Shown: one piece after another, positions 10,886-23,606 of the stretch
How positions within the stretch are numbered: position 1 is the first letter of the stretch
How the letters are laid out: each line of letters starts with the position of its first letter
Origin: Coptis chinensis
Lineage: Eukaryota > Streptophyta > Magnoliopsida > Ranunculales > Ranunculaceae
Direction: 5' to 3'
Assembly: GCA_015680905.1 (NCBI GenBank)
Contig: CM027383.1
Location: 95,678,001-95,742,000 of the forward strand
DNA length: 64,000 bases
The notes under the pieces: generated by a model
What the model saw: the letters and a program-made list of their open reading frames with translations, nothing else
Databases searched by the model: none
What the model was told of the DNA's origin: nothing
Position numbers and translations under genes: made by a program

Positions 10886-11665
10886 TCTTAGATATATATT
10901 ATAGTTGTACCCTCTTGGCTCTATTTTTTTAGCATTCACAGAGTCTCTAATATTTATAAAACTCTTTGCCTAATTACGAAAAAGTATGAGACTAATATGG
11001 AAAAATTAGACAATTGGAGCACTCCACAATTATTTTTTTGAGAGACTCAGTTTTTTTTTTAAACTCTATTACTAATAAAAAAAAAAATATGATATCAAGA
11101 AGGAAACAATTGCATCTAGAGTTTCACAGATTCTCTAACTTTTCCTAAACACTAGCTAATTACGAAAAAATAGGAGACAAAAAACTAAATTGCTAAAAAC
11201 AATAGTTTCCACCGAAAACGATTTTCCTAAAACCCTTATGCCACAAAAAATAGTTTTCACACTAATCTTAGGTGAAGTTTAACATAACAAAGTTTCTTTC
11301 TAGAAAAAGACAATGAAATAACGAAGGAAAAAATGAATTGAGTTGCCTGAACATTTACTTTTTACATTTGTTAACCACACATATGACTGGGACAAAAAAA
11401 GAAAAATAAAAGTCAACTAATCATAAAATAAGTAACAGTGTACACCCAAAACTAAGTGGACAACAAATAAAATTGTATTGTATGCACTATATATCTATAT
11501 GGGTCTAAATAAATAAAATTGGATAGATTTAATGCATCATCCACTTTGGAATTTAGACATTTAGTTATCGTTAAGGAATTCAAAAACCACAGTAATTACG
11601 ACATATTCCAATTAAATTTCTGAATTTATAATTTTTTTTTCAACACTATAATATAATTTCCAATT

Positions 11666-11668
<3 letters not shown>

Positions 11669-11731
<63 letters not shown>
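11669..11731. repeat. (AT)n microsatellite
   Basis: About 31 AT dinucleotides in the 5' segment of H1b. The corresponding place in H1a lacks this expansion. Confidence 0.95.
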
Positions 11732-11733
<2 letters not shown>

Positions 11734-11899
11734 AAAACAAAACAAAGTACAGTGGAAAATTAAATTATACAAAAAATAACATCACAAAATATATAATAGA
11801 AAATTTTGCATTCATTCTAATGCAAGCTCACATGTATAAAAAAATAAAAAAATAACGGCAAACCAATAATACAAATATTTTAAAATATATATAATACTA

Positions 11900-12790
11900 C
11901 ATGAAACTAAGCTCAAAGAACAATTAATAAGAAACCGAAAACTGGATGCAAATGTATCAAACTAACCTCAAATAATATTTAATGAAAATCGAAAATTTGA
12001 TGCAAATGCAAACATTAAACTAATCTTAACAAGTAATTAATGGGAAATCGGACTATGGATACAACTGCATTAAACTAACCACAAAGAATAATTAACATGA
12101 AATCAAAACTTGGATGCAAATACATCGAATTAACATAAAAAATTAATTGTTGGGAAATCGAAAACTGGTTGGAAATGCATTGGACTAATCCTCAATTATT
12201 AAATTAATGGGAAATCGAAAACTAGATACAACTGCATTGAATTAACATCAAAGAAAAATTAATTATAAATTGGGAACATGATGCAAATGCGTAGTACTAA
12301 TTTTAAATAATAATTAATAGAAAATCGGGAATCGGATGCAATTGCATTGAACTAATCTCAAAAAATAAACTAGATGCAAATGCATTAAACTAACCTCAAG
12401 AAATAATTAACGAAAAATTGAAAATTAGATGCAAATTCATTAAACTAACCTCAAACAATAATTAATGGAAAATCAGAAACTAGATGCAAATGCAACCTTA
12501 TCGAATAATAAACGAAAAATAAAAAACTGGATGCAAATATATTAAAATGATCTCAAAGAATAATTAACGGAAAATCGGAAATTGGATGCAAATATATTGA
12601 ACTGACCTCGAAGAACAATTAATAGAAAATTAGAAATTAGATGCAAATGCATTGAACTAACCGTATTGAACTAACCTCAAAAAATGGGAAATCGGAAACT
12701 ATATGCAACTGCATTGAACTAACATAAAAAAATAAATAACGGAATTCAAAATAAAAAAACTAGATGCAAATGCATTAAATTAACCTCAAA
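11900..12790 (-). repeat. 55-bp minisatellite array in H1b, first block
   Basis: Reverse-complement copies of the unit seen at 9100-9985, in mirrored position. Confidence 0.85.
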
Positions 12791-13289
12791 ACATAGTTGT
12801 GTTATATGTTGTGCGAATGTCTCGATAAATATAGTTTTGCATTTAAAATAATATTTATTTTATCTCTTTTCGTATGATTAGGAACGCCTTGCTATTCAAG
12901 TAGCTTCAATATGAACTTTGCCTTATTAAGCAATCTCACAAAACTTCAATCAAACTTCTATTATTAAACAACAAAATGAAGTTGAAGGGTTTAATCAAGG
13001 GTGAGTTATTTTTTTTAATGGATAGTGAGATTTTCACGTTATAAGAAATTTAGATGAGTGATCAATATAATATTCATATATAATAGTTCTGCATATATAG
13101 TTGTAAATATTTTTCAAAATAATTAATATAACATCACACATTCGTAGATAATCTTTGAAGATCCCACATAGTGAGTAATGTATAATTTAAATAATAATTA
13201 ATGGGAAATTGGGACTAGATAATTTTTTATGATCCCACATGGTAAATCAAACATAATTTATTTTTATGTCCTGTTTGAAGTTGATATTA

Positions 13290-14571
13290 CACACCACATT
13301 GAATAATTAAAAGAAAATCGGGAACTGGATTCAAATACATTGAACTAAGCTCAAAAAGTAATTAATAAAAAATCGGAAACTTTATGCAAATACAATAAAC
13401 CATACTCAAAAAGTAATTAACTAAAAATCTGAAACTGGATGTAACTGCATTAAAGTAACGTCAAAGAATAACTAATAAGAAATTAGAAATTGGATGCAAA
13501 TCTTTGAAAAATATTTAAAGGGAAATTGGAAACGGTATGTAAATACATCAAACAAACTTCAAATAATAATTAACGGGAAATCGAAAACTGGATGCAAATG
13601 CATTGAACTAATCTCAAAAAATAATTAACAGAAAATCAAAAACCAAATGCAATTGCGTTGAACTAACCTCATAGAATAATTGGCAAAAAATCAGAAACTA
13701 GATGCAAATGCATTGAAATAACCTCAAAGAATAGTTAACGAAAAATCAGAAATCGGATGTAATTGCATCGAACTAACCTCAAAGCATAAATAATCAAAAA
13801 CTAGATGCAGATATATTGAACTAACATCAAAGAGTTATTAACGGGAAGTCAAAAAATGTATGCAAATGCAATGAACTAATCTCAAAGACTAATTAACGAA
13901 ATATCGAAAAATGGATGCAACTGCACTGAACTAATCTCAATGAATAATTAACGGGAAATCATAAATTTGATGCAACTACATTGAACTAACCTCAAAAAAT
14001 AATTAACAGAAAATCGGAAACTTTGATGCAAATGCATTAAACTAACCTCAAAGAACAATTAACTATAAATTGAAAATTGGATGCAGCTACATTGAGCTAA
14101 CCTTAAAGAATAATTAATGAAAAATTAGAAACTGGATGCAACTGCATTAAACTAAAATTAGATATTAACTAATGGCAAATCAGAAATTAGATGCAATATC
14201 TTGAGGAATATTTAACGGTAAATAAAAAATTTGATACAAATGCATTGAAATAACCTCAAAGAATAGTTAACTAGAAATAAGAAATCGGATGTAACTGGTC
14301 GAACTAACTTCAAAGCATAAATAACCATAAATTTGAAACTAGATGCAAATACATTGAACATCGAACTAACCTCTAAAAATAATTAATTGGAAATCAGAAA
14401 CTGGATGTAGATGTATTGAACTAATCTGAAAGAGTAATTAATAAGAAATTGGAACCTGGATGAAAATGCAATAAACTAATCTCAAAAACTAATTAACGAA
14501 ATATCGAAAACTGGATGCAACTACACTAAATTAACCTTAATGAATAACTAATGAGAAATCATAAACTTGAT
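13290..14571 (-). repeat. 55-bp minisatellite array in H1b, second block
   Basis: Reverse-complement copies of the unit. The array is cut by element C and continues at 23938-24125. Confidence 0.85.
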
Positions 14572-14576
14572 GCACC

Positions 14577-14903
14577 TGTAGTGGTAGTATGGGGGTCCGA
14601 AGTGTCAAAGGGAGGATACGCCCGAGTCAACGAAAGGTATTGAGCATGGTGTACGGGATCAATGCTAAGGCACATGGTCGCGAAGATGGATGGAAACCCT
14701 ACACGCGGAGAGAAGGAGACCATGAGATGGAAGGACAGTGGAAGGCCGGATGGAGTAAGAAACCGATATAAAGAGAAAGAGAGAGAAGAAAGGGAGGAAA
14801 AAAAAAAAGAGGAGAAGGGGAGGGGCGGCCATCGAGAAGAGAGAGGGAATAGAGATTCAAGATCTAGTGAATAGTGTGAAGTAACAAGGTGTGAGTTGTA
14901 ACA
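14577..14903 (+). repeat. 5' LTR of element C
   Basis: 327 bp, starts TGTAGTGGTAG, ends GTTGTAACA. Contains a TATA-like GATATAAAG at about 14766 and a purine-rich GA stretch downstream. Target duplication at 14572-14576. Confidence 0.95.
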
Positions 14904-14904
14904 T

Positions 14905-14922
14905 TTGGGCCGTCTGTGGGGA
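14905..14922 (+). other. Primer-binding site of element C
   Basis: TTGGGCCGTCTGTGGGGA starts one base after the 5' LTR. It resembles the common plant gypsy primer site with CCGTCTGTGGGGA. The cognate tRNA cannot be assigned by eye. Confidence 0.6.
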
Positions 14923-15329
14923 GCGTGGAAATGACACCAAAAGAAGGCGGGGTAGACCTCGGAAGGTAAGAGTCTTAGAACAAATGCGAAGCGGCGGTGG
15001 AGGAAGGGGAAGAAGCGAGGGAGGAAGGAGAGAAGAAGAAGCTCGGCTTATACGGGAAGAGATTGAAAGACCGAGGGAAGAAAATGAGGGAGAAAAGAAA
15101 AGAGAGGAAAGGAGGAGTCCGGGAAGAGAGCGGGGAGGAATCGGAGAACTAAAAAGCGGAAGATGAGGAGGAACGAGGGACCACACGGTGGACAACCCGG
15201 TGGCGGGATTAACGATGGAGCAAGTCCAAAGCAAATGATAAACAACGATCGGGGAGGCGAATCTTACGCAAACGAAAGTTCAAACGGGCGTGGCGATCGG
15301 TTAATTAAGCGGGATCGAGCCGCGAACCA

Positions 15330-16496
15330 TAACTGGCGGTCGCGATATGGACTTCGAGGTGCCCAAAACGCTTCAATCAGCCAAGATTCGAGAGATACGA
15401 CGGAACGGGAGACCCGGCAGATCACATCCATCACTTTCGGCAACAGATGCCTCTCTGGCAAGAGGCGAGGTACGATGGTCTGCGGTGTATGATGTTCCCG
15501 GCCAGTCTTAAAGGGGGGGCTTCCGACTGGTACTATCGGTTGTCGTCAAGGAGCATAACCAATTTCCAAGAGTTGGAGCAAACATTTGTTGATCACTTTA
15601 TACATCAGAAGAGGAGGGTGGTGGACATCGCGACCTTATTTAATGTCAGACAAAGGTCCGCCGAATCTGTCAGGGAGTATCTATTTCGCTTCAAGGCGGA
15701 AACACTTAAAGTGGAAAATTTGGATGAAAGGATGGCGGTAATAGCGTTCGAGAGGGGGCTGCGACCAGGGACGGCGGTACATCAGTCTGTGGCGAAGAAT
15801 GAGATTGCAACATTGCACGAGCTATATCCGCGGGTAGAGAAGTATATCAGATACGAGGACACTATGCAGAAGGACTCAAAGAGGGGAGCCAAGGCAGTTA
15901 CAGCGGTAGAAAAAGGAAGGGAGCGCAAAAAGACAGAGGGAGAAGACAGAGGTGGGGAGAGGTACCGCGGTCAGTCATCACGACCGGGGAAGGGAAGAGA
16001 AATGACGCGCAGAGGGCCGAGGGAGAAAAGGCCATACCGCGAGGTGGAACAAGTGCCCTTGGCGAGACCGTTGAGCGAGATACTGCCATTGATAAAAAAC
16101 GTGTCGGGATATAAAGGGCCGCGAACATTTCCTGCCGAAATGCCTGACAAGCCATACTGCGAATATCACCAGGTGCACAATCATGGAACAAATGACTGCT
16201 ATGCCTTAAAGTGGTTGGTTCAGAGGTTAGTTGAGAAGGGAGTGATGAGGGAGTTCGTAGCGGAACCACAAAATAGGGAGTCGGTGCCCAACACAGGAAG
16301 AATATTGGGGACCATAAATGTTATCTTTAGTGGGGAAGCACTGAGTCACAATGCCCACCGGGATAAGGTCAGGAGGACAGCGAGCATTCAACAAGTCAAT
16401 GAGTCCCACCGGAGGCGGAGATGCGACGGAGTCGACGGCGGGGAAGAGGATTGCATTCTCCAGTGCAGACCTCAGAACCGTGGATACTCCACATGA
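15330..16496 (+). pseudogene. gag of element C
   Basis: Encodes the capsid-type Gag. The main open piece (15447-16496) holds the retrotransposon gag domain with FPASLKGGASDWYYRL, VREYLFRFKAE and a cysteine/histidine cluster CEYHQVHNHGTNDC like a zinc knuckle. The same frame extends upstream to at least 15330 (YDGTGDPADHIHHF), but the N-terminus lies in another frame, so at least one frameshift occurred near 15367. The region from 14904 to 15330 is purine-rich leader and N-terminal gag. Confidence 0.85.
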
Positions 16497-16977
16497 AGAT
16501 GCGCTAGTCATCACGGTAGCAATGGGTAATTATGTGGTCAAAAGGGTCCTGATTGACTGTGGTAGCGCCGTGGATTTGTTGTTCAAGGGAGCTCTTGAGG
16601 AGATGGGGATAGACCCGAGGCAACTACGGCCCCCGCAGACCAGTTCGTATGGGTTCAATGGTAGCGTCACGGAGCCTATGGGTGAACTTTTGCTGCGGTA
16701 ACGACAGGTCGGTGACGGTGTTCTCGAGATTTATGGTGGTCGACTCCCATTCCCAATACAACGCGATCCTGGGGAGGAGATGGATACATGAGATGAGAGC
16801 GGTACCCTCGACCTATTATCAAGTCATACGCTTCCCGACCCCTACAGGAACATACGAGGTCCGCGGAGATCATGTGGCCTCCAAGAACAGTCACCAGAAC
16901 ACAATTAAAAGGATGTCCCGCGAACCGGTATGTGGACCGGTGAACCCTAGGGAAGAGGTCAAAGATAGCAATTACTG
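16497..16977 (+). pseudogene. Aspartic protease region of element C
   Basis: Two overlapping frames (16351-16701 and 16649-16978) together show the retropepsin pattern: VLIDCGSAVDLLF, where the usual D-T/S-G-S reads D-C-G-S, and later NAILGRRWIHEM, the flap-distal ILGR motif. A frameshift near 16690 separates them. The catalytic aspartate is kept, but the frame break would block a normal polyprotein. Confidence 0.8.
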
Positions 16978-19138
16978 ATGGGGCGGGGCGTGGAAGGGGC
17001 GGAGGAGGCCGCGATGGTTCCAAAGACTTTAGATGAAACAGAAATAGTGAACCTGGGAGAGAATGGGGAGGAGAAGTTGACGTCGATTGGATCAAGACTG
17101 ACAGATGAATGGAAGGATAAGTTGGTGCAATGTTTGGTGGATAACAGGGACGTATTCGCCTGGGGGATAGAGGATGTTACAGGCTTAAATCCTGGATTCA
17201 CATGTCATCGCTTACATATGAGGGAGGACGCGAAGCGGTGGAGACGAAGATGAGGGAATGAGAACTAATCTGGCGGAAGGGATCCGGGGAAGAGGTTGCG
17301 GACTAAAAAGAGTGCGAGGGATCATAAGAGAGGTGGAGTTCAGAATGGTCATCCAATATAGTCAGCGATTCACGAAGAAAAAATGGGAAGGTGCGAATGT
17401 GTGTTGACTTCCACGGACGTAAACACAGGTGTCCGGGCGACGGTTATCCTATGCCGCGGAGTGGGCGAATTGGTAGGAAGGACGGCGGGATTCAGATATT
17501 CTCATTTATGGATCGTCCATGGGGCACAACCAGGTTGCGATGTATGGACCTGATCAGGAGAAGACCTCATTCGTGGTGGAAGGAGGCACATACTGCTATA
17601 CGAGGATGCCATTTGGGTTGAAGAATGCAGGGGCTACGTTCCAGCGGTTGGGAGAGAAAATGTTTGAGGGCAAGATTCGAAGGGGCATCGAGATATATAT
17701 CGATGATATGGTGGAGAAAAGCATGTCAGAGCTAGAGCACCTGGAGGGGCTGAAGGAGACGTTCCAGATACTGCGGGTCCACAATTTGAAACTCAACCCA
17801 GAGAAATGCACATTTGGAGTCACCACAGGGAAATTTCTGGGGTACATTGTGACACAGCGGGGAATAGAGGCAAACCCCGAACAGATAAGATCGCTGGTGG
17901 AGATGCCGTCACCACAGATAGTGAAGGAGGTACAGCGGTTGGCAGGTAGAGTTGCGGCTCTCAATAGATTCATCTCAAAGTCATCCGACAAGTGTAGGCC
18001 GCTGTATCGACTGTTGAGGAACACCACGGATTTCAAATGGACAGCGGAGTGCGAAGAGGCATTCCAGGGGCTTAAGAGGTATCTAGAGGAAACACCATTG
18101 TTGTCGCGGCCCGAAGTGGGAGAAAAGTTATTTTTGTACCTGGGTGTCACAGATTACGCAATCAGCTCGGTCCTCGTCCGGGTAGTGGATAAAGTAGAGA
18201 GACCAGTGTACTTCCAGAGCAAGACCTTATTAGACGCAGAGACTAGGTACAGTCGAGTAGAGAAGTACGCCCTAGCCTTGGTGTTCTCTGCCCTGAAGCT
18301 GAAACCCTATTTCGAAGCCCACGCAGTAATTGTGGTAACCAACTTGCCTCTCAAGCAGGCTCTGAGGGCAGAAAAATCAGGGAGAATGCTGAAATGGGCC
18401 GTGATGCTTAGTTCATATGAGAGATGTATCAATAGGGTTAGGACGGCAGAGAAGGCTCAGGCAGTGGCGGAATTCTTGGCGGAGTTCCCTGCAGAGGATC
18501 CTAACTGGGGGGAGGAGATGGTTTTGGAGCCCGAGAGAGAAGAGGAACTGGATTGTCTGAACCCATGGGATGTACGGAACGGTTGGAGAGTGTTTGCCGA
18601 TGGATCGGCAACGGATGCAGGCAGCGGAATAGGCGTGGTACTGGTCACTCCGGAGAACAATAGGTTAGAGCAGACGATGAAATTGGGCTTCGCAGCATCA
18701 AATAACGAGGCGGAATATGAAGCTGTGATCGCAGGCATGAGAATGGCAGTGGACCTGGGCGTGAAGGAACTCACTGTATACTCCGACTCCAATTTGGTGG
18801 TATGCCAGGCGAATGGAGGGTTTGCGGCTAGATGTCCTAGAATGGCAAGGTATTTGGGAGTCCTGCGGGCGTGGGCCTCGAAGTTCGACCAAATCCGATT
18901 CATCCATCTGAACAGGGGGGAGAATCGCCACGCCGATGCTCTGGCCTACGTGGCCGCCGCCATTCCAGGGTCTGAAGAAAGGACAATCGAGATAAGGAAA
19001 TTGAGCAGACCGAGTACCGAGGAAAGATTGGAGGTAATGATCACGACGGAGGGAGATGAGGGATGGATGGGACCTTTCAAGCAGTTCTTGGAAGGGGTGG
19101 AGGTGACCGACCCTAAAGAAAGGCGGAGATTGGAATAG
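16978..19138 (+). pseudogene. Reverse transcriptase, RNase H and second archaeal-type RNase H of element C
   Basis: Copies element RNA into DNA. The first third (16978-17518) is broken into several frames, with recognisable DNRDVFAWGIEDV and MRMCVDF. From 17519 a 539-residue frame is intact: TYCYTRMPFGLKNAGATFQ, the catalytic box YIDDM (two Asp) and KFLGYIV, then the Ty3-type RNase H region. A second RNase H follows, with VFADGSATDAGSGIG, NNEAEYEAVIAG, YSDSNLVV and NRGENRHADAL, giving the DEDD-type residues of the archaeal-like domain typical of Tat elements. Low substitution inside this long frame suggests the element is not very old. Confidence 0.92.
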
Positions 19139-20312
19139 GCATCGCGGAGATACACACTGATTCGAGGAGAATTATATCGAAGGAACTTCAACGGGCCTTT
19201 AATTTGTTGAAATGTTTGGGGCCGAAGCTGGCACAAGAGGTGCTTCGATGAGATGAGACGAAGGAGAGGCTAGGGGAGCCAGATGGAGCGGACAAACGGC
19301 CCAGTTAACGTGTTGTTAACACAAGGTTACTTTTGGCCACACATGAAAAGAGATGCGTTGTGGAATTCGCCAGAAAGTGTGAGAAATGTCAAAGATTCTC
19401 TCAACTAATATGGGCCCCAAAGAGCCGCGGCACTGATGTATCTAGCCCATGGCCATTTGCAATGTGGGCCCTCGACATAGTGGGGCCGCTGCCAACGGCC
19501 AGAGGTAAGAGGAGGTTTCTTTTGGTCGTGACGGACTACTTTACAAAGTGGATCGAGGCCGTGCCTCTGCAATTGGTAAAGGAGGTCCAAGTAATCAAGT
19601 TCTTGTGGGAGAACATTATTTGCCGTTTCGGGTTGCCTTATGCTATCATTGCAGATAATGGAATGTAGTTCACGGGATCAAGAGTTAAGAGCTTTCTACA
19701 GGCCTATCATGTGAAGCAGGGATTCTCGGCCCGCATAACTGACGGTGAGGCAATGGGGGCGCGTAATCCTCCAACAAGACCATACTAAACAATCTCAAGA
19801 GAAAACTGGAGAGCAAGAAAGGGTCCTGGGCCGACGAGCTCAATCATGTACTATGAGCATATCGGACAACTCTGCGGACCACTACCATGGAGACCCCCTT
19901 TTCGTTAGCATATGGTGTGAAGGCCGTGATACCAACAGAACTGGTGGCAGCGACTACTAGAACCTTAGCCGTCAAGGACGGCTCAAACTGGGGCATCCTT
20001 GCCAGAGATATGAATCTAGCGGAGGAAAGAAGAGATACCGCGCGCATTAGACTAGAAGAGTACCATCGCCGCCTCCAACGGCAGTACAACAAGAAGGTGA
20101 AGCTAAGGACCTTTAAGGTGGGAGACAAGGTACTCCGGCGGGTGACCCCCAACACCAAGAAAGTGAGCGAGGGAAAGCTGGGTCCAACATGGGAGGGGCC
20201 TTATGTGGTGGTTGAGGTGGGAGGATCGGGCACCTACAGGTTGCGGACCTTGGAAGGGAAAACGGTTGAAAAATCGTGGAATGTAAGGCTGCTAAAAAAA
20301 TTTCATGAGTAA
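19139..20312 (+). pseudogene. Integrase of element C
   Basis: The piece 19333-19668 holds the zinc-binding KCEKCQ, the first core aspartate (ALDIVGPLP) and the second (IADNGM), directly followed by an in-frame TAG. The middle, where the core glutamate would lie (19670-19886), is broken. 19887-20312 is an intact C-terminal segment with AYGVKAVIPTEL and the VGDKVLRR and GPTWEGPY motifs of the chromatin-binding C-terminal domain. Inactive as it stands. Confidence 0.88.
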
Positions 20313-20901
20313 ATGTAATGGGAGTGGCTGTAAACTGCATGAGCTAGTTGTACATATATAAAACCTTAGCACTTTTGGGATGAGTAAGGTCGCATGAATT
20401 TTTACTGCCTTCATAGTAAAGGGAATGGAAGGGGGGAGCCTTTCGAGGACGAGAGGTCTAGAACTCAGTCGGGGCAAAAAGAGTTGTCCACGACGGGAGC
20501 GAAATCACACACGAGCCGGGGCGAGTGGAGTCGCCCCGGACAAGATGTGAGATGCCGGCAAGAGGAAGCGAAGATGCTTCCTCTCGCCGCGGACAAGGGG
20601 TCCGACATATGGAGAGAGGGAGGGCAGGGGCCCCGACCTTAACATGGGGCAAAGGGAGCGAGTGCTCCCGACCAAACAGGTGAAGACGATGATAGAGGTT
20701 CACTACTGCTAAAGCCACGCAGGTATCGGGTACCGACAAGAGCACTTGGAATTCACAAAGATAAAATATAAGATAAATACCAAAATCAGTTATCCTCAAC
20801 CAGAGGGAGTAAAAATAAAATGAAATGTATCAGAAGTATTACCAATTACAACAAAAGAAGCCCGGCGGGGGCACAAAGCGAGGCCATTTCGCTTAAACGA
20901 T
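20313..20901. other. Spacer between integrase and antisense gene of element C
   Basis: GC-rich element sequence, no conserved domain seen on either strand. Confidence 0.5.
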
Positions 20902-22800
20902 TTAAACATTTTCATGTATCACTGACTCGACGGCTTCCTCTATGACGGCATCTGCAGCAGCGTCTATCACCCCGGCCACTAAGACAGCGGCCTCATCGAC
21001 CACTGGAGTGGATGCCGGAGGTGGTACAGCAACCTCAGAAGGGGGGGCAACGGCCGGAATTTCAGGAAGAAGCCGCCCTTCTTTGATCAGCCGCTCATGC
21101 TCCTCCTTGATCTTCTTGGCCACTCTCTTGTCTGCCTGGGCACGAAAGTGATCCTGGAGCTCGTCCATGTTGGTGTCGTGCTGCCTATGGAGGGCCGCCA
21201 TTTCAGCCTGGTGCTTCTCAGAGAGGGAGGCCAGAGCGGCGGTATGCTGCGCTAGGAGGGTTTCCCGCTGATTACTCAGGCGGTCATTAACTTTATCCAT
21301 GTAAGCAAGGTGGGGGCCTCCGCCTTGATCTTGGCTTCCGCGGCTCCCCGAAGGCTCTAAGTCCGCGGCGCGTTTTTTCTCGGCTTCCAGCGGCAACGCC
21401 ACCATCGGTTGGTCGATCCTTGCCCTTGCACCAAAAAGGCCTCGGATCATGTAAGAGATGTCCAAGCTCATCTGAAAAGAAGTAACTGTAGTTAGAATAT
21501 TCAGTGGGAGGAAGGGAAGACACCCAGTAAGAGGAAGAGAGTACCTTCTCCCAACCAGTGTAAAAGGTTCGGTGAGAGTGAAACGTTCCCCCGTCAGCAT
21601 ATGCCATGTCTCTAGGAAGATGAGAACCGTAGAACAGAGAAGAGGCCACGGCGGCGTTGTCCAAGGCCGAATCGCGGATGTTGAGAGTGCGGTTTCGAAC
21701 CTTGAAGGTGGGGCAGAAAGTATGAATGGGCTCAGTGCCCCCTTTCCGGGCGGGGCCACCTCCTTCCTGTGCCACCGCCGCACACGAGGGGAGCAAAGCA
21801 GGTGGTCGGTGGACTGATGGGCGGGGTCCTCTTCAAACGCAGAAGTCCGCGGAAGTTTAGACGCCGGGGGAGGAGAGGATTGAGCCGCAGCTGTAGGGAC
21901 AACAACGGAGACCTCATCATCTGAGTCGCTGTCGAAGAGCTTACGCTTGTGGGCGCCCATGTCGGAATGGGGAGAAGTGGTGGAGAGTGAATGAGGAGAA
22001 GAGTATTGGTCTTCCCAAGTGGTCAGGGACCGATAAGGGTGAGGGTCAACGGAATGAGGTGGAGAAGCGGAGGATGAAGGTGGGGGACCACGAACTGGCC
22101 TGTGGCGGGGGGAAGCTTTCTTGGAATGGCGCTTCTTCTTGGGAAGGGGTGTATCCCGAGGCTTTCTCTCTTTGGGCGGTGGGGGGCGATAAAAAGAGAA
22201 ACAATATTTTCCGATAAGTTTCAGTTGAGGATCGGAAAAGGGGAGTAAGCGATGTGGTCAATCCCTAGTACCGCTGGATTGTTCCGGCCCGTGTCGCGAA
22301 TCTTCCGGGCGGTGGTGGAAAAGAAATTATCGTAGGCTGCGACTTCGAGTCCGGACGCCCAACCCTCAAAAAAAGACGGTCAAGTCGAGGGTGGAACAAA
22401 AGACCTACACCAAGGGATTAGTAGAGAGGCGGACTCACCCGGGGAGAAAAGCCGGTGATTAAGGTTCAAGTCGGGAGGAAGATCCCGGAGAGAAAGTTCC
22501 CGTGAGATGTAAAAAGGGTAATGGTGCCACAACTTGTCCAAGGAGGTGACACGGAGTATGAAGTCTTTGCTTTAGGTCTAACGCAGAAAAGAGTGGTATC
22601 CCACGCCGACATCCTTGGTGCTCTTTTATGTAAAATGAGCAAATCATGTCGCTGGATCGTTATTTGAGGACTTTGGACCCGGTTGTAGTGGTTCGCAGCA
22701 TACATAACCCTCCAGAAATTGCCGATGCCTTGGCAAAAGGGATGTTGAAGTGATTGCACACCTCGATGTCAAAGGCGGGTGGGGCAAACGGAGGCGGCTA
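20902..22800 (-). pseudogene. Antisense gene of element C (gypsy-type transposon antisense ORF)
   Basis: Runs opposite to gag-pol, between integrase and 3' LTR, where Tat elements are known to carry antisense ORFs. The longest open piece (20902-21960, 352 residues) starts MGAHKRKLFDSDSDDE, has a Pro/Ser-rich stretch, a predicted coiled coil with repeated Ala/His/Gln (about residues 215-290) and an acidic Ala/Val-rich C-terminus. An alternative frame at 21293-21796 carries a better-looking middle segment (FYTGWEKV, followed by a GT-like donor), so splicing or a frameshift is likely. Further upstream, 22466-22759 encodes NFWRVMYAANHYNRVQ and HDLLIL, by eye like the plant gypsy-type transposon (Transposase_28-like) domain. 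Function is unknown. Confidence 0.65.
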
Positions 22801-23362
22801 CAATCTGCCTACCGCGGCAACTAGACAGAGCCCGGCTTGTAGGGAACCAAGTGAGGGTAGTAGGTTAAGCCGGGGACATGTTCTAAGATGACGTCGGTAT
22901 ATGCGAAAGCCTTTAACAGCCGCCGAGATTAGGTCGACGGGCTGGGCGGGGGGCGGAAGGGTAAAGGGCGCCCGAGGAGGTGGAAGGAGCCCCGATCCGG
23001 TCGGGTGGGTGGGGAGGCGACACCGTGGGATGGGGAGGAGAATGAGGTGTCGGATCTGGAAACCGACATCGAGGTCAGGGAAGAAGTCACACAGTCAAGA
23101 CAGGTTGAAGAGAGGAGAAACCGAACAGTCTCAAACTCAAGAGAGAAACACGCAATATAGCAAATAAATGGATTAAAGAGGAAAAGGGACCAACCTGAGA
23201 GAAGGGGGGAGCAGCAGGAACAAAACTCTCAGCAAAAGAAAACAGGAAGGACAGCCGCGCGCGTGACCGGAGTAGTTAACCAGGAGGAAGAGTAGAGAGA
23301 GAGGGAGAGCAACTGGGAAGAAAACGAAAGACTGAATGGAGGAGAGGAAGAATCGAGTGGGC

Positions 23363-23370
23363 TTTTTATA
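23363..23370 (-). promoter_or_regulatory. Candidate TATA box of the antisense gene
   Basis: On the minus strand TATAAAAA, followed within about 40 bp by a pyrimidine-rich leader (23229-23340). It lies just inside the 3' LTR and upstream of the antisense coding pieces, so the antisense gene may have its own promoter rather than using the LTR. Confidence 0.45.
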
Positions 23371-23593
23371 ATAGGAAGGGGCAAAAGGGTAATTGAAGGG
23401 GGCTGAAATCGAGGCGGCATCAAAAGGGATCAGTCAGGGAGTGACGCGTGGATGCGCAAGAAACGAGGGGGCACAAGTTATAATTGCGATGGGACTCGTG
23501 AGTCCAGCGATGAAAAAGAATCTCTGGGGGCCGCGGATGGAAATGTGACGTGGTGGACTCTCGACTCCCCGACCACCAAATGGTCGCGGACTC

Positions 23594-23603
23594 GAGAGGG
23601 GGC
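23594..23603 (+). other. Polypurine tract of element C
   Basis: GAGAGGGGGC three bases before the 3' LTR, the expected plus-strand primer site. Confidence 0.8.
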
Positions 23604-23606
23604 ATA

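Noticed and set aside
11669-11731. (AT)n run as a promoter TATA region
   Set aside because: A microsatellite expansion absent from the sister copies, with no gene downstream.
14857-15245. Serine/proline-rich minus-strand ORFs over element C leader
   Set aside because: Shadows of the purine-rich leader and gag N-terminus; no domain.
17596-18150. 184-codon minus-strand ORF in element C
   Set aside because: Antisense shadow of the reverse transcriptase frame.
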